Source: JAPLKB01 sp964532465
Lineage (GTDB): Bacteria > Desulfobacterota > Syntrophorhabdia > Syntrophorhabdales > Syntrophorhabdaceae
DNA length: 64,000 bases
Reading direction: 5' to 3'
Assembly: GCA_964532465.1 (NCBI GenBank)
Contig: CAZHHX010000017.1
Location: forward strand, 1-64,000
The position numbers and the translations under genes were made by a program. The notes below the pieces were generated by a model that saw only the letters and a program-made list of their open reading frames with translations, was not told where the DNA came from and ran no database searches. Position 1 is the stretch's first letter; each line of letters begins with the position of its first letter. This document shows, one piece after another, positions 17,761-26,683 of this stretch.

Positions 17761-18435
17761 TTATCGGCTTTCCACCCAATGTACTGCATGTTTCATTAGC
17801 TCGGTTGCGTTTTTAAGATTTAATTTATCTTTTATGTTTGCACGGTATGATTCAACCGTTTTTATACTAACATTCAAATTGTCAGCTATCTGGCGTGTCC
17901 CTATGCCCTTTCCGATCAATTGAAATACTTCCAGTTCCCTGTCGCTAAGACTTTCTATGGCAGATTTGGTTGTCTCGGTCTTCCCGTCAATAAACCTTTT
18001 TACAATATTTGCGCTTACTCCTTCGCTTATATACAATTCTCCCCGCAGAACCCTGCGAATAGCCTCCATCATCTTTTCTATTGCTTCCTGTTTCATAATA
18101 TAGCCTCTCGCGCCTACCCTTAATGCTCTTTCGGCAAAGAGAGACTCGTCATGCATGGATACAACCAGTGCAGGCAGGTTGCTGTAACGCGCCTTAATGA
18201 TCTTGATCAACTCTATGCCGTCAATGCCCTGAAGGGAAATATCAACAATTATTAAATCAGGTTGAGATTTTTTTAATGATTCAAGCGCGTGCTGCGCGCT
18301 GTCCGCCTCACCGCAAACCACCAGATCAGTTTCCTGGTTGATCATCTGGGCAAGCCCTTTACGGACAATGGGATGGTCATCTACAATAAATATTTTTCGT
18401 TTCCCTTTTATAGAGTCATTCTGTTTTTTATTCAT
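17761..18435 (-). CDS. NarL/FixJ-family response regulator
   Basis: About 224 residues. The start at 18435 is preferred over 18441 because GGGGGAGG lies 8 bases upstream of it. The receiver domain has KIFIVDDHPIVRKGL at the N terminus, the phosphoacceptor Asp in DLIIVDISLQGIDG, and VVSMHDES. It is followed by a LuxR-type helix-turn-helix (SDRELEVFQLIGKGIGTRQI, near residues 160-200). It overlaps the 3' end of the histidine kinase gene upstream, so they form a two-component pair. Target genes are unknown; gdhA and its leader are the nearest candidates on the same strand. Confidence 0.9.
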   Translation of the reverse strand: MNKKQNDSIKGKRKIFIVDDHPIVRKGLAQMINQETDLVVCGEADSAQHALESLKKSQPDLIIVDISLQGIDGIELIKIIKARYSNLPALVVSMHDESLFAERALRVGARGYIMKQEAIEKMMEAIRRVLRGELYISEGVSANIVKRFIDGKTETTKSAIESLSDRELEVFQLIGKGIGTRQIADNLNVSIKTVESYRANIKDKLNLKNATELMKHAVHWVESR

Positions 18436-19642
18436 ATGCATTTCCTCCCCCTTCTCTTTGTTTATTCTCTAATAAACATGTGACTACAGTGCTGCCTTCT
18501 ACGCAGTTTTTAATATCAAGGGACGCGCCTATCATGTTTGCCCGGTGCTTCATAATGCTTATACCCATGCCTGTATTCTCTTTTAAAATATCACGCGTAC
18601 TGCGGCCGTTGTTTTTTATTGTGAGAACTGTCATTCCCTTATCTTCAGTGAATTTTATTGTAATTTTTGTTGACTTTCCGTGTTTAACTGCATTGTTTAC
18701 GGCCTCCTGGATAATCCTGTAAATATGAACGGCCACGAAATTATCATAAAAAAGCAGGGGCTTATCATAATCAACAATGCATGTTACATTGAACATCTTT
18801 TTCATATTCAAGGATAGCTCGGAAAGCGCCGCCATAAGGCCATTTGCTTCGAGTCTCACCGGATAGAGTCCCCGCGCGATGCCTTTTGTCTGTGTGATTG
18901 CCTCGTTAATCAGGGATACCATCTCACCGGCACCGTTTGCCTCTTCAAAAGATTTCTTTTTCATCTTCTGCTGCAAAACCTTGCCGAGAAAGGCAATTCC
19001 TGCAAGCTGCTGGCATATACTGTCATGCAGATCCTGTCCTATTCTCTGCTGCTCACGTTCACTGATTTCGAGCACCTGTTTTTCCAGGCGTTTTCTTTCA
19101 ATAATTTCTCCGATACGCTTTGCTATAGCGTTTATGAGGCTCCTTTCCTCTTTAAGAAAGGGCCCTTCCCCGCACTTAGGCTGCTCTTCAAGGTAATATA
19201 CGTCCAGAGAACCTTCTTTTATTTTATGTACTAATATATTAGATGATTGCTTCCATGATGTTTCCGCGAAATTTGCCGTTAAATAAACCTGCTGTCCAAT
19301 GTTGATTCTTGCGCATGTAATCTCAGGGTACTGCCAGGCAGGAGGGATAATATCCACAATTCCTCTGAGAATTCTATCAAGAGAAATGGGGTTTTTTTCA
19401 ACGAGATTAGAAATGGCATAAAGGCAATTCAATTCTTTAACTCTTTCCCCCAGGGCATGAGTCTTCTTCTGCAGCATCTCTTTTATCTGTTTGTTTTTCT
19501 GTTCGGATACCCTTAATTGGGCGATCTCTTTTTGCAAAAGCACCAGTTGGCTGGAAGAGGGGTCTTTATCTTTTTTAACAATTCTTACTTTTCCCCTGTC
19601 AACAGGGCTGTCTGAAGATGTTTTTCCTTTAAATCCTGACAT
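18428..19642 (-). CDS. NarX/DegS-type sensor histidine kinase
   Basis: About 404 residues when started at ATG 19642. The reading frame is open up to 19774, but that would overlap the divergent nudC gene; an ATG at 19705 is also possible, and no start has a strong ribosome site. A coiled-coil N terminus leads to a GAF-like sensor region (about residues 75-185). HisKA_3 follows with QRIGQDLHDSICQQLAG (His near residue 200), then a HATPase domain (EAVNNAVKHGKS, NTGMGISIMKHRA). There is no membrane segment, so it is a cytoplasmic sensor. Its gene overlaps the response regulator gene by a few bases. Confidence 0.87.
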   Translation of the reverse strand: MSGFKGKTSSDSPVDRGKVRIVKKDKDPSSSQLVLLQKEIAQLRVSEQKNKQIKEMLQKKTHALGERVKELNCLYAISNLVEKNPISLDRILRGIVDIIPPAWQYPEITCARINIGQQVYLTANFAETSWKQSSNILVHKIKEGSLDVYYLEEQPKCGEGPFLKEERSLINAIAKRIGEIIERKRLEKQVLEISEREQQRIGQDLHDSICQQLAGIAFLGKVLQQKMKKKSFEEANGAGEMVSLINEAITQTKGIARGLYPVRLEANGLMAALSELSLNMKKMFNVTCIVDYDKPLLFYDNFVAVHIYRIIQEAVNNAVKHGKSTKITIKFTEDKGMTVLTIKNNGRSTRDILKENTGMGISIMKHRANMIGASLDIKNCVEGSTVVTCLLENKQREGGGNAYE

Positions 19643-19723
19643 GTTCAAACATATACCATAATTGAGTTTAAAACAAAAGTTGATGCTATTGACTTTGTCT
19701 GTCATAAGAAGTATTTTTTCAGC

Positions 19724-20554
19724 ATGTCCGGACAATTCATCCCTTTGATAAACCCGCCCCAAGAAAAGACTCATTCTGCCGCACTGTGGTTTATGTTTAA
19801 AGAACAGAGGATGCTTGTCAGAGTTATCGGAGATACTGCATCCATACCTATGATGAAATGGCCGGATGAACTTGGATTATCAATAGTATGCCGCCATTAC
19901 TTAGGCACCCTTGACGGACGTGATTGTTTTACTGCGGAATTATCGGATACCTGCGAAGCTCCTGAAGGGACTGTATTTCAGGGTCTATGGAAACTGTATG
20001 CATATTTAGAGGAAAGTTTATATAAGGTTGCTGTCAGGGCAACTCAGATTGTGGACTGGGACAGGACACACCGGTTTTGCGGCAGATGCGGCGAACAGAC
20101 AATAAATAAAAAGGATGCAAGGGCGAAGGAATGTCCTAAATGCGGTTTTACAATGTTCCCCAGAATTTCACCGGCAGTTATCGTCCTTGTTGAACAGGAA
20201 GATATGGTATTGCTTGCCCGCGCCAACCGTTTTCAGGGTGACTTGCACAGCGTTCTTGCCGGTTTTGTTGAACCCGGTGAAACGCTTGAAGAGGCGGTGC
20301 ATCGTGAGATAAAAGAGGAAGTCGGCATTGATGTGAAGGACATACGTTACTTCCAAAGTCAACCGTGGCCCTTCCCGGATTCGCTGATGATAGCTTTTAC
20401 TGCGAGTTATGCGGGAGGGGAGATAAAAGCTGACGGGGAAGAAATTGCCGCTGCGGGATGGTTTAAGGCAGAGAGTCTCCCTGAAATCCCTGGAAATATA
20501 AGCATTGCAAGGAGATTAATAGACTGGTTTACAGATAAACATATGAAAATTTAA
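19724..20554 (+). CDS. nudC: NAD(H)/NAD-capped RNA pyrophosphatase NudC
   Basis: This 276-residue protein has a zinc ribbon with Cys119, Cys122, Cys137 and Cys140 (FCGRCGEQ, CPKCGF). A complete Nudix box (G-x5-E-x7-R-E-x2-E-E-x-G, residues 180-202) follows. The family-specific SQPWPFPDSLM motif identifies NudC rather than other Nudix enzymes. The enzyme hydrolyses NADH and removes NAD caps from RNA. It is divergent from the kinase gene and ends just before a tRNA gene on the other strand. Confidence 0.92.
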   Translation: MSGQFIPLINPPQEKTHSAALWFMFKEQRMLVRVIGDTASIPMMKWPDELGLSIVCRHYLGTLDGRDCFTAELSDTCEAPEGTVFQGLWKLYAYLEESLYKVAVRATQIVDWDRTHRFCGRCGEQTINKKDARAKECPKCGFTMFPRISPAVIVLVEQEDMVLLARANRFQGDLHSVLAGFVEPGETLEEAVHREIKEEVGIDVKDIRYFQSQPWPFPDSLMIAFTASYAGGEIKADGEEIAAAGWFKAESLPEIPGNISIARRLIDWFTDKHMKI

Positions 20555-20555
20555 A

Positions 20556-20640
20556 TGCCGAAGACGGGACTCGAACCCACACAGACTTACAGCCTACTAG
20601 ACCCTGAATCTAGCGCGTCTACCAATTCCGCCACTTCGGC
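20556..20640 (-). tRNA. tRNA-Leu, anticodon CAG
   Basis: An 85-nt class II tRNA with acceptor stem GCCGAAG/CTTCGGC, discriminator A, a D-arm (GGAATTGGTAGACGC), a CTAGA/TCTAG anticodon stem with loop TTCAGGG (anticodon CAG), a long variable arm and GGTTCGAGTCC in the T-arm. The CCA end is not encoded. No element is integrated next to it. Confidence 0.95.
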
Positions 20641-20691
20641 ACAATAATTACTTAACTTATATGGATATGATGCATATGTCAAGAGGAGTGT

Positions 20692-21621
20692 ATGAAAACT
20701 TTTGAATCTCTCAATAATTTTAATTATTTTCCAAGTCCTGTTCTTACGATAGGAAACTATGACGGAATACACATCGGTCACAAACAAATCATTGAAAGAG
20801 TAAGAACAAGGGCTGCAGAGATATCCGGTACGTCAATGCTCATGACCTTTAATCCGCATCCCTTAAGCATTTTAAAGCCGGATAATCATCTTGGCCTTAT
20901 TACTCCTGTTGATATTCGAAAAAGGCTTATCGAGGAGAACGGCATTGATGTGTTGTTGCTGCTGCCCTTTACAGATGAATTCCGTCTGACAGACCCCGAT
21001 GCGTTTGTAAAAGACATACTGATAAAAAAACTGGGCATAAAAGGGTTAGTGGTAGGTTATGATTTCAAGTTCGGAAAAGGTGGTAAAGGAGATACTCATA
21101 TCCTTAAGAACCTTTCCGTTCAATACGGGTTCTTCTTTGAAGCAGTGGATGCCATTATGTTAAGCAACGAAAAGATAGGGAGCAACAGGATAAGAAAGCT
21201 GATTATGGCCGGAGATGTCAAAAAAGCTGAGTTATTTCTCGGGAGGCCTTATATTATAGAGGGTACTGTATTAAAGGGGTACGGCAGAGGAGGCGACATA
21301 GGCTTCCCTACCATAAATATTCAAACAGAATTTGAGATTGTCCCTAAAAACGGTGTATATATCAGCGAGGTTGAAGTAGGTGACGAAAAATACCGGTCGG
21401 TAACAAATATCGGATATAACCCGACTTTTAACAATCAGGAAAGGTCTATTGAGACATTCATACTGGATTTCTCGGACAATCTCTATGGAAAGAAAGTCTC
21501 TCTGTATTTTCATGAAAGGATACGGGATGAGATAAAGTTCGACAATGTCGATGAATTGAAGCAGAGAATCAGCATGGATGTACAAGCAGCCGGATCATAT
21601 TTTGAAAAGGCTGCCCAATAG
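20692..21621 (+). CDS. ribF: Bifunctional riboflavin kinase/FAD synthetase
   Basis: This 309-residue protein is of normal length for the family. The N-terminal nucleotidyltransferase half shows LTIGNYDGIHIGHKQII and MTFNPHP, then VVGYDFKFGKGGKGD. The C-terminal kinase half shows GYGRGGDIGFPTINI, NGVYISEVEV and ETFILDFSDNLYGKKV. It converts riboflavin to FMN and FAD. The ribosome site (aagaggag) supports the ATG at 20692. No FMN riboswitch is seen upstream. Confidence 0.95.
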   Translation: MKTFESLNNFNYFPSPVLTIGNYDGIHIGHKQIIERVRTRAAEISGTSMLMTFNPHPLSILKPDNHLGLITPVDIRKRLIEENGIDVLLLLPFTDEFRLTDPDAFVKDILIKKLGIKGLVVGYDFKFGKGGKGDTHILKNLSVQYGFFFEAVDAIMLSNEKIGSNRIRKLIMAGDVKKAELFLGRPYIIEGTVLKGYGRGGDIGFPTINIQTEFEIVPKNGVYISEVEVGDEKYRSVTNIGYNPTFNNQERSIETFILDFSDNLYGKKVSLYFHERIRDEIKFDNVDELKQRISMDVQAAGSYFEKAAQ

Positions 21622-21666
21622 AGTTTTTTGGACAAATTTAATATTTTAATTAAAGGAGGCAATTGA

Positions 21667-22176
21667 ATGGGGCTCAGATACGAAGAAGTGAGTGATGATG
21701 TAGTTACAATGCTGAGGGAGATAAAGGCTCAGTATTTCCCGGAGTTAAAAAATGCGCAGATTAAAGTGCTCTTTGATGTGAAAAAAAGAAAATCAGGCGG
21801 GATGATGATTCTTGGCCGGATCACGAAAACTAATGACCTTTTAAGACATCTGACAATTGATGAAGCCGGTACGGTAGAAGGATATGATTATATTATAACC
21901 CTGGATAAGTTATGCTGGGATAATATTACAAAAGATGATAAAGAGAGGCTGATCCGCCATGAGTTAAGACATACCGTATTTGACCTGGAAGCCGAGTCAA
22001 ATCCGTACAAGCTTCAGGATCACACCATATCGGATTTCTATGAAGAAATAGAGTACAACAAGGATGATCCGCGCTGGCGGGAGAGGCTTTCCACGCTCGT
22101 AGATGATATCTATGAACAGCAGAAGGAAGCCCGTATGGATAAAAAGAAGAAGAAGGTAGGAACCGGATTAAGCTAA
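21667..22176 (+). CDS. Putative zinc metallopeptidase (phage-metallopeptidase-like)
   Basis: This 169-residue protein carries HELRH at residues 98-102 (LIRHELRHTVFDLE), the zinc-binding H-E-x-x-H motif. A later D/E-rich segment (DFYEEIEYNKDDPRW) could supply the third ligand. The overall pattern resembles the small 'putative phage metallopeptidase' family. The C terminus is strongly basic (KKKKK). Neighbours are housekeeping genes, not phage genes, so it is probably a chromosomal member. The ribosome site AAAGGAGG is excellent. The substrate is unknown. Confidence 0.72.
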   Translation: MGLRYEEVSDDVVTMLREIKAQYFPELKNAQIKVLFDVKKRKSGGMMILGRITKTNDLLRHLTIDEAGTVEGYDYIITLDKLCWDNITKDDKERLIRHELRHTVFDLEAESNPYKLQDHTISDFYEEIEYNKDDPRWRERLSTLVDDIYEQQKEARMDKKKKKVGTGLS

Positions 22177-22261
22177 GAACTGCCTTTTTTTCGGGGATTT
22201 TAATTTTAAACGGGTCTATTAACCGAAGTTTGAAACGAAAGTTTTTTCAGTTTTTTGTTTT

Positions 22262-22290
22262 AATACCCCGTCAGATCGTGGCGGGGTATT
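22262..22290 (+). terminator. Hairpin terminator after the metallopeptidase gene
   Basis: AATACCCCG and CGGGGTATT form a perfect 9-bp stem with an 11-nt loop, followed by a short pyrimidine-rich tail. The 22291-22468 stretch shows no gene. Confidence 0.65.
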
Positions 22291-22468
22291 TCATTTCAAA
22301 GCCAATCAGGTAGCCATGGTTAGCCCATCTTATCGTAAGTTGCATATGCCGGCAATTTGGTATAAGAGTGAAAACTTTCCCCTTTATCATCGAGTGATGG
22401 TATAATTGAGAAGATGGATGCTGTTTATTTAACCAATTGCCTCATATATTGGTTCGGTAGGTTTTTAC

Positions 22469-22876
22469 ATGGATAATTATAAAATCATAGATCACGAGGC
22501 CGATGTCGGATTTGAAATATATGGAAAAACACCGGAGGACCTCTATAAAAACGCTGTAGAGGCTCTCTTCTCGCTTATTGTTGAGCCTGGAAAAATGAAA
22601 CCCGAGAAAGGCAAAAGGATTAACTTAAAGGATGATCAGGGGCTTCTCATTGTTTTTCTCAATGAACTTCTCTACCTATGGGATACCGAAGGGTTTATAC
22701 CAAAAGACCTGTCTCTGAAAATTGAAAACAAGAAACTGACGGGAACTGTAATTGGTGGAATATATGATCCCTCAAGGGATAAGATAAAAGCTGAAGTCAA
22801 GGCAGTTACCTATCACAAATTTTCTATTGAAGAGAAAAATGATATGCTTAAGGCAACGGTAATTGTTGATGTGTAA
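22469..22876 (+). CDS. Archease, RtcB-activating protein
   Basis: This 135-residue protein has the archease pattern: IIDHEADVGFEIYGKTPEDLY at the N terminus (given as motif; Asp and His are metal or guanylation-site candidates), LIVFLNELLYLWDTEG in the middle and KAVTYHKFSIEE followed by VIVDV at the C terminus. Archease accelerates guanylation of RtcB and allows multiple turnover. It lies 83 bp upstream of rtcB on the same strand, the usual arrangement. This is independent support that the TGA-containing rtcB next door is a functional gene. Confidence 0.92.
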   Translation: MDNYKIIDHEADVGFEIYGKTPEDLYKNAVEALFSLIVEPGKMKPEKGKRINLKDDQGLLIVFLNELLYLWDTEGFIPKDLSLKIENKKLTGTVIGGIYDPSRDKIKAEVKAVTYHKFSIEEKNDMLKATVIVDV

Positions 22877-22959
22877 GGAAACATTATTGAGTTTTAAGTG
22901 TTGATTTTGCGACGCTCCTTTGCTAAAGCACTAATCGCTCATTGCGGGAGGTTTATATC

Positions 22960-24399
22960 ATGGAAAACCTTCGGGAACATCTAAGAAAACTCGACGAAAA
23001 CAGATACCTTGTAGAAAAACATGACCGCATGTTTACGGACGGACTTGTCTATCTGAATGAAGAATTGCTCCGCGTTATGGGAACGGACGAGAGCATCAAG
23101 CAGGTAGAAAACGTTGCCTGTCTGCCCGGTATCGTAGGCATGTCCATGGCAATGCCTGATATACACTGGGGCTACGGTTTTCCTATCGGCGGAGTAGCCG
23201 CATTCGATATGGATAAAGGGGTTATCTCCCCCGGCGGCGTCGGTTATGATATAAATTGAGGCGTAAGGCTTATGCGCTCCGTGTTGAGCGTTCAGGATGT
23301 CAAAAATAAGATTGAAAACCTTGTTGATGAACTCTACATTAACATTCCAAGTGGAGTAGGATCTCACAGAAAGGACCTAAGACTTTCAAGGGATGAATTA
23401 AAGAAGGTCCTTAAAAAAGGCGCTCGCTGGGCAACGGAGAACGGATACGGGACACATGATGACCTGCAGTTCATTGAAGATGAGGGACAGATTGGATTCG
23501 CATTACCTGAAAATGTATCGGACAGGGCTTTTGAAAGGGGCAGGGATCAACTTGGGACTTTGGGCTCCGGCAACCACTTTGTAGAGATCGGCTGCATAAA
23601 AGAGATATATGATGAACAGATTGCTCATACTTTCGGATTGTTTCAGGATCAGATAACTGTCATGATACATACAGGCTCGCGGGGCCTTGGTTACCAGATA
23701 TGCGACGATTACATAAAAGTGATGTTCAGGGCATCTGAAAAATACGGTATAACTCTGCCCGACAGACAGCTTTGTTGCGCGCCCGTTGAATCGCCGGAGG
23801 GGAAGAAATATCTGGGGGCTATGGCGTCTGCTGCGAACTATGCCTTTGCAAACAGGCAGATGATTACACACTGGGTGCGGGAAACATTTGAGCATATTTT
23901 CAGAATGAGTGCAAACAAGATCGGTCTTTCACTTGTCTACGATATTTGTCACAATATTGCAAAAATAGAGAAACACAAGAAAGCAACTCTCTGTGTACAC
24001 AGAAAGGGGGCAACAAGGGCATATCCGGCAGGTAACCCTGCGCTACCCGAAAAATATATGAAAGTTGGTCAACCAGTATTAATTCCCGGAGACATGGGGA
24101 GGGCGTCTTATGTGCTTTGTGGTACAGAACGCGCCATGGAAGAGACCTTTGGAAGCACTTGTCATGGCGCAGGCCGTGTCATGAGCAGAAGCCAGGCAAT
24201 AAAGACAGCAAAGGGGCGTTCTGTACCGAAAGAAATGGAAGCAAGGGGAATATATGTGAAGGCTGCAAGCAGGGCAACGCTTGTCGAAGAAATGCCGGAG
24301 GCATATAAAGATGTATCAAAAGTTGTTCAGGTTGTACATGATGCAGGTATTTCCAAACTTGTTGCAAAGATTGTGCCGCTTGGGCTTATAAAAGGCTGA
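22960..24399 (+). CDS. rtcB: RtcB RNA ligase with probable selenocysteine at the active-site cysteine
   Basis: The full gene runs through an in-frame TGA at 23257-23259, giving 479 residues with Sec at position 100. The start ATG at 22960 follows GGGAGG. Before the TGA the protein shows DIHWGYGFPIGGVAAFD and SPGGVGYDIN; after it GVRLMRS continues without frame change. The family consensus there is DINCGVRL, where the cysteine binds manganese (Asp97-x2-Sec100 keeps the Asp-x2-Cys spacing). Downstream motifs are intact: GTLGSGNHFVEIG, HTGSRGLG, and the guanylate-binding STCHGAGR. A hairpin with a GU-containing loop follows the TGA. RtcB joins 2',3'-cyclic phosphate and 5'-OH RNA ends using GTP. 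A nonsense mutation or base error is the alternative. Confidence 0.87.
23257..23291 (+). promoter_or_regulatory. UGA codon and SECIS-like hairpin in rtcB
   Basis: After TGA (23257-23259) the RNA can form a 6-bp stem GCGCUC (23274-23279) with GAGCGU (23286-23291) around the loop CGUGUU. The apical GU lies about 21-24 nt behind the UGA. Bacterial SECIS elements for SelB have a short stem and a loop with GU at about this distance. The fit is by eye and not computed. Confidence 0.65.
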
Positions 24400-24438
24400 A
24401 AAAAGCAGCGTTGTCTGCTGAATCAATGTGAGGCATTT

Positions 24439-24969
24439 ATGGAGAAAAAGAAAAAAGGACTTATTGTGGTTTTTACCGGGGAAGGCAAGGGCAAAACAAC
24501 AGCCGCCCTTGGCGCTGCGTTGCGTGCAAGCGGTCACAATATGAATACGCTCATGATAGAATTTATGAAAGAAGAAGGCAGGTCAGGAGAACAGAAGGTG
24601 TGTCCGGCTCTGCTGAAAAAAATAGATATCTACCCTTTTGGTATGGGCTTTGTTTTCAGAGGAGATGATCCGAGACCGCATATGGAAATCATTGAGAATG
24701 CATGGCTCTTCATGGAAGAGATGCTTTCAAAAAAGAAATACCAGATTCTCATTCTCGATGAGCTATCCGTTGCGTTAAGTCTGGGGCTGTTCCCTGTTGA
24801 TAATGTGATTAATTTTCTCATAATGAAAGATGACGCGCTTCATGTGATCATAACCGGCAGGGATGCGCCGCCTGAACTTATTAAAATTGCAGATATTGTC
24901 ACAGAAATGAAAGAGGTAAAGCATATATTTAAAGAAGGTGTTGCGGCAACACTTGGATTGGACTATTGA
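24439..24969 (+). CDS. cobO: Cob(I)alamin adenosyltransferase, CobO type
   Basis: This 176-residue protein has a P-loop GEGKGKTT at residues 14-21, followed by LGAALRASGHN and IEFMKEEGRSGEQ. The Walker-B-like ILILDELSVALSLGL and VIITGRDAPPELI are typical of CobO/BtuR. It makes adenosylcobalamin from corrinoids. The corrinoid protein HgcA is encoded 12 kb away, but a specific link is not implied. It follows rtcB by 39 bp and may be cotranscribed. No cobalamin riboswitch fits in that gap. Confidence 0.9.
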   Translation: MEKKKKGLIVVFTGEGKGKTTAALGAALRASGHNMNTLMIEFMKEEGRSGEQKVCPALLKKIDIYPFGMGFVFRGDDPRPHMEIIENAWLFMEEMLSKKKYQILILDELSVALSLGLFPVDNVINFLIMKDDALHVIITGRDAPPELIKIADIVTEMKEVKHIFKEGVAATLGLDY

Positions 24970-25227
24970 TGTCTGGTTTGGATTCAGAAAGGACTTAATC
25001 AGAACCGGGGAGCGGCATATATTCCCACACATATAAAAGTATAAAAAACGCAGAAAATCTTTCAAAGGTATCTTTACATCTTCTTAAAAAAAGAGTAAAA
25101 GAAATAAATATGTTTCAAAGAAAAAGCATAAACAATTGCTGGTAATCCTTTTAAATGCGGGTTGTGAACGACAATACCGAAAAAAACAGATTTTAAACTG
25201 CATTACAGATTTAAAACAGGAGACAAT

Positions 25228-25950
25228 ATGGATCCGAAGGAAAAAATCATCCTTGCCCTTGATGTAGAACGCTTTGAGGAAGCACGCAGAATTGTTATGG
25301 AGTTCAGAGGCCATGTGGGAATGTTCAAAGTCGGTAAACAACTATTTACCCATTGCGGTCCGAAGATTGTAGATTTTATAAACATGAAAAATTCCAAAGT
25401 GTTTTTAGACCTTAAGTACCATGATATACCGAATACTGTTTCAAAGGCTGTTATTGAAGCGGCAAGACTCGGTGTTGATATGCTCAATATTCATACGTCA
25501 GGCGGCCTTACCATGATGAAAGAAGCAAGGGCAGCGCTTTTTAATGCTGCTAAAAGGCTTGAACTGCAGCGACCGAAAATCATCGGAGTATCTGTCTTGA
25601 CAAGTATAGATGACGTTGAGCTTAAGCGTATGGGCATAGATATTCCCGTATCTCAATTGGCCCGGAATCTCGTCCTTCTTGCAAAGGAAGCCGAACTCGA
25701 TGGTGTTGTGGCAGCAGGAGAAGATATCACGATGATACGCGAGTTGTGTGGGAAGGATTTTATTATTGTAACTCCCGGCGTAAGGATAGAGGCAAAAAAA
25801 GACGACCAGAAAAGGACAATAACGCCAAAAGACGCAATTCTTATGGGCGCAACTTATATAGTGCTCGGCAGGGCAATAACTGACAGTGAAAAGCCGCAAG
25901 CCCTCCTCGAGAAAGTCTGCGAAGAACTCAAAAATGCCTTACCTGACTAA
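25228..25950 (+). CDS. pyrF: Orotidine-5'-phosphate decarboxylase
   Basis: This 240-residue TIM-barrel enzyme has the catalytic motif FLDLKYHDIPNTV (Asp61, Lys63, Asp66), MLNIHTSGG and a C-terminal VTPGVRIEAKK. It catalyses the last step of UMP synthesis. AGGAGA precedes the ATG. The 258-bp region between cobO and pyrF shows no gene. The 3' end overlaps the SpoU methyltransferase gene by 17 bp. Confidence 0.95.
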   Translation: MDPKEKIILALDVERFEEARRIVMEFRGHVGMFKVGKQLFTHCGPKIVDFINMKNSKVFLDLKYHDIPNTVSKAVIEAARLGVDMLNIHTSGGLTMMKEARAALFNAAKRLELQRPKIIGVSVLTSIDDVELKRMGIDIPVSQLARNLVLLAKEAELDGVVAAGEDITMIRELCGKDFIIVTPGVRIEAKKDDQKRTITPKDAILMGATYIVLGRAITDSEKPQALLEKVCEELKNALPD

Positions 25951-26668
25951 CAAAAACAGTATTGTAGAGATCATCAGAAGCCATCCTGAATCTGTCAGAA
26001 GGCTCTGGATAGAACATGGCTATGAAGCTGTATCGGATGAAGTTATTAAAGAGGCGAAGAAGCAGGGCATCTCTTTCAAGGTGCTGCCAAAAGACATTTT
26101 CTACAAAAAATTCAGTGATATAAAAGCCCATATATGCCTTGAAAGGGATGAAATCTCATATACGGATCCTGATGAATTTCTGCATGATCTTAAGAGCATT
26201 AAAAACCCGCTTTTATGCGCCTTTGACGGCATTTTTGATCCGCAGAACCTTGGTAATATTTTGCGAAGCGCAGCCTGTTTCGGAGCGGATGCGATTATTA
26301 TCCCGAAAGACCGTTCATGCGGCATTACACAAACCGTTACGAGTATTTCGCGCGGCGGCATTGAACATGTAAAGATAATCAGGGTTGTCAACCTTGCAAG
26401 ATACATTGATACACTGAAAAAGACCGGCATTTTTTGCTATGGTCTCGACGAAAAGGGAGCAGCGCCTATATGGAAAACAGACCTGCGGGGCGCCGTATGC
26501 CTTGTCTTCGGCAGTGAAGAAGGTTTGCGAAGGCTCACAAGGGAGAAGTGCGATGAAATCATTAAAATTCCCACCGAAGACAACTTTTCTTCTTTAAATG
26601 TTGCAACCTGTTTTGCCGTTTCTGTCTGCGAAGCAAAGCGGCAGCGTGCAGTTGCTCAAACAATCTGA
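25934..26668 (+). CDS. rlmB: SpoU-family RNA 2'-O-methyltransferase (RlmB-like)
   Basis: About 244 residues. The ATG at 25934 (MPYLTNKNSIVEII) matches the family N terminus; upstream in-frame codons lie inside pyrF. The substrate-binding N domain covers residues 1-80. The SPOUT knot motifs follow: FDGIFDPQNLGNILRSA, LVFGSEEGLRRL, and IPTEDNFSSLNVATCFAVSV. Such enzymes methylate a ribose in rRNA (RlmB: 23S G2251) or tRNA. The pattern fits RlmB best, but TrmH-like alternatives cannot be excluded. Confidence 0.85.
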   Translation: MPYLTNKNSIVEIIRSHPESVRRLWIEHGYEAVSDEVIKEAKKQGISFKVLPKDIFYKKFSDIKAHICLERDEISYTDPDEFLHDLKSIKNPLLCAFDGIFDPQNLGNILRSAACFGADAIIIPKDRSCGITQTVTSISRGGIEHVKIIRVVNLARYIDTLKKTGIFCYGLDEKGAAPIWKTDLRGAVCLVFGSEEGLRRLTREKCDEIIKIPTEDNFSSLNVATCFAVSVCEAKRQRAVAQTI

Positions 26669-26683
26669 TACAGGCTGAAATTT

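Noticed and set aside
19642..19774. Histidine kinase start at 19774 overlapping nudC
   Set aside because: It would overlap the divergent nudC gene by about 50 bp. The extra residues have no domain character.
22942..23259. rtcB read as two separate genes (22942-23259 and 23272-24399)
   Set aside because: The frame continues unchanged through the TGA and the residues on both sides belong to one conserved block. The second piece has no ribosome site or family-like start.
24400..24438. Cobalamin riboswitch before cobO
   Set aside because: The gap is only 39 bp and lacks the B12-box. No such element was seen anywhere in the window.
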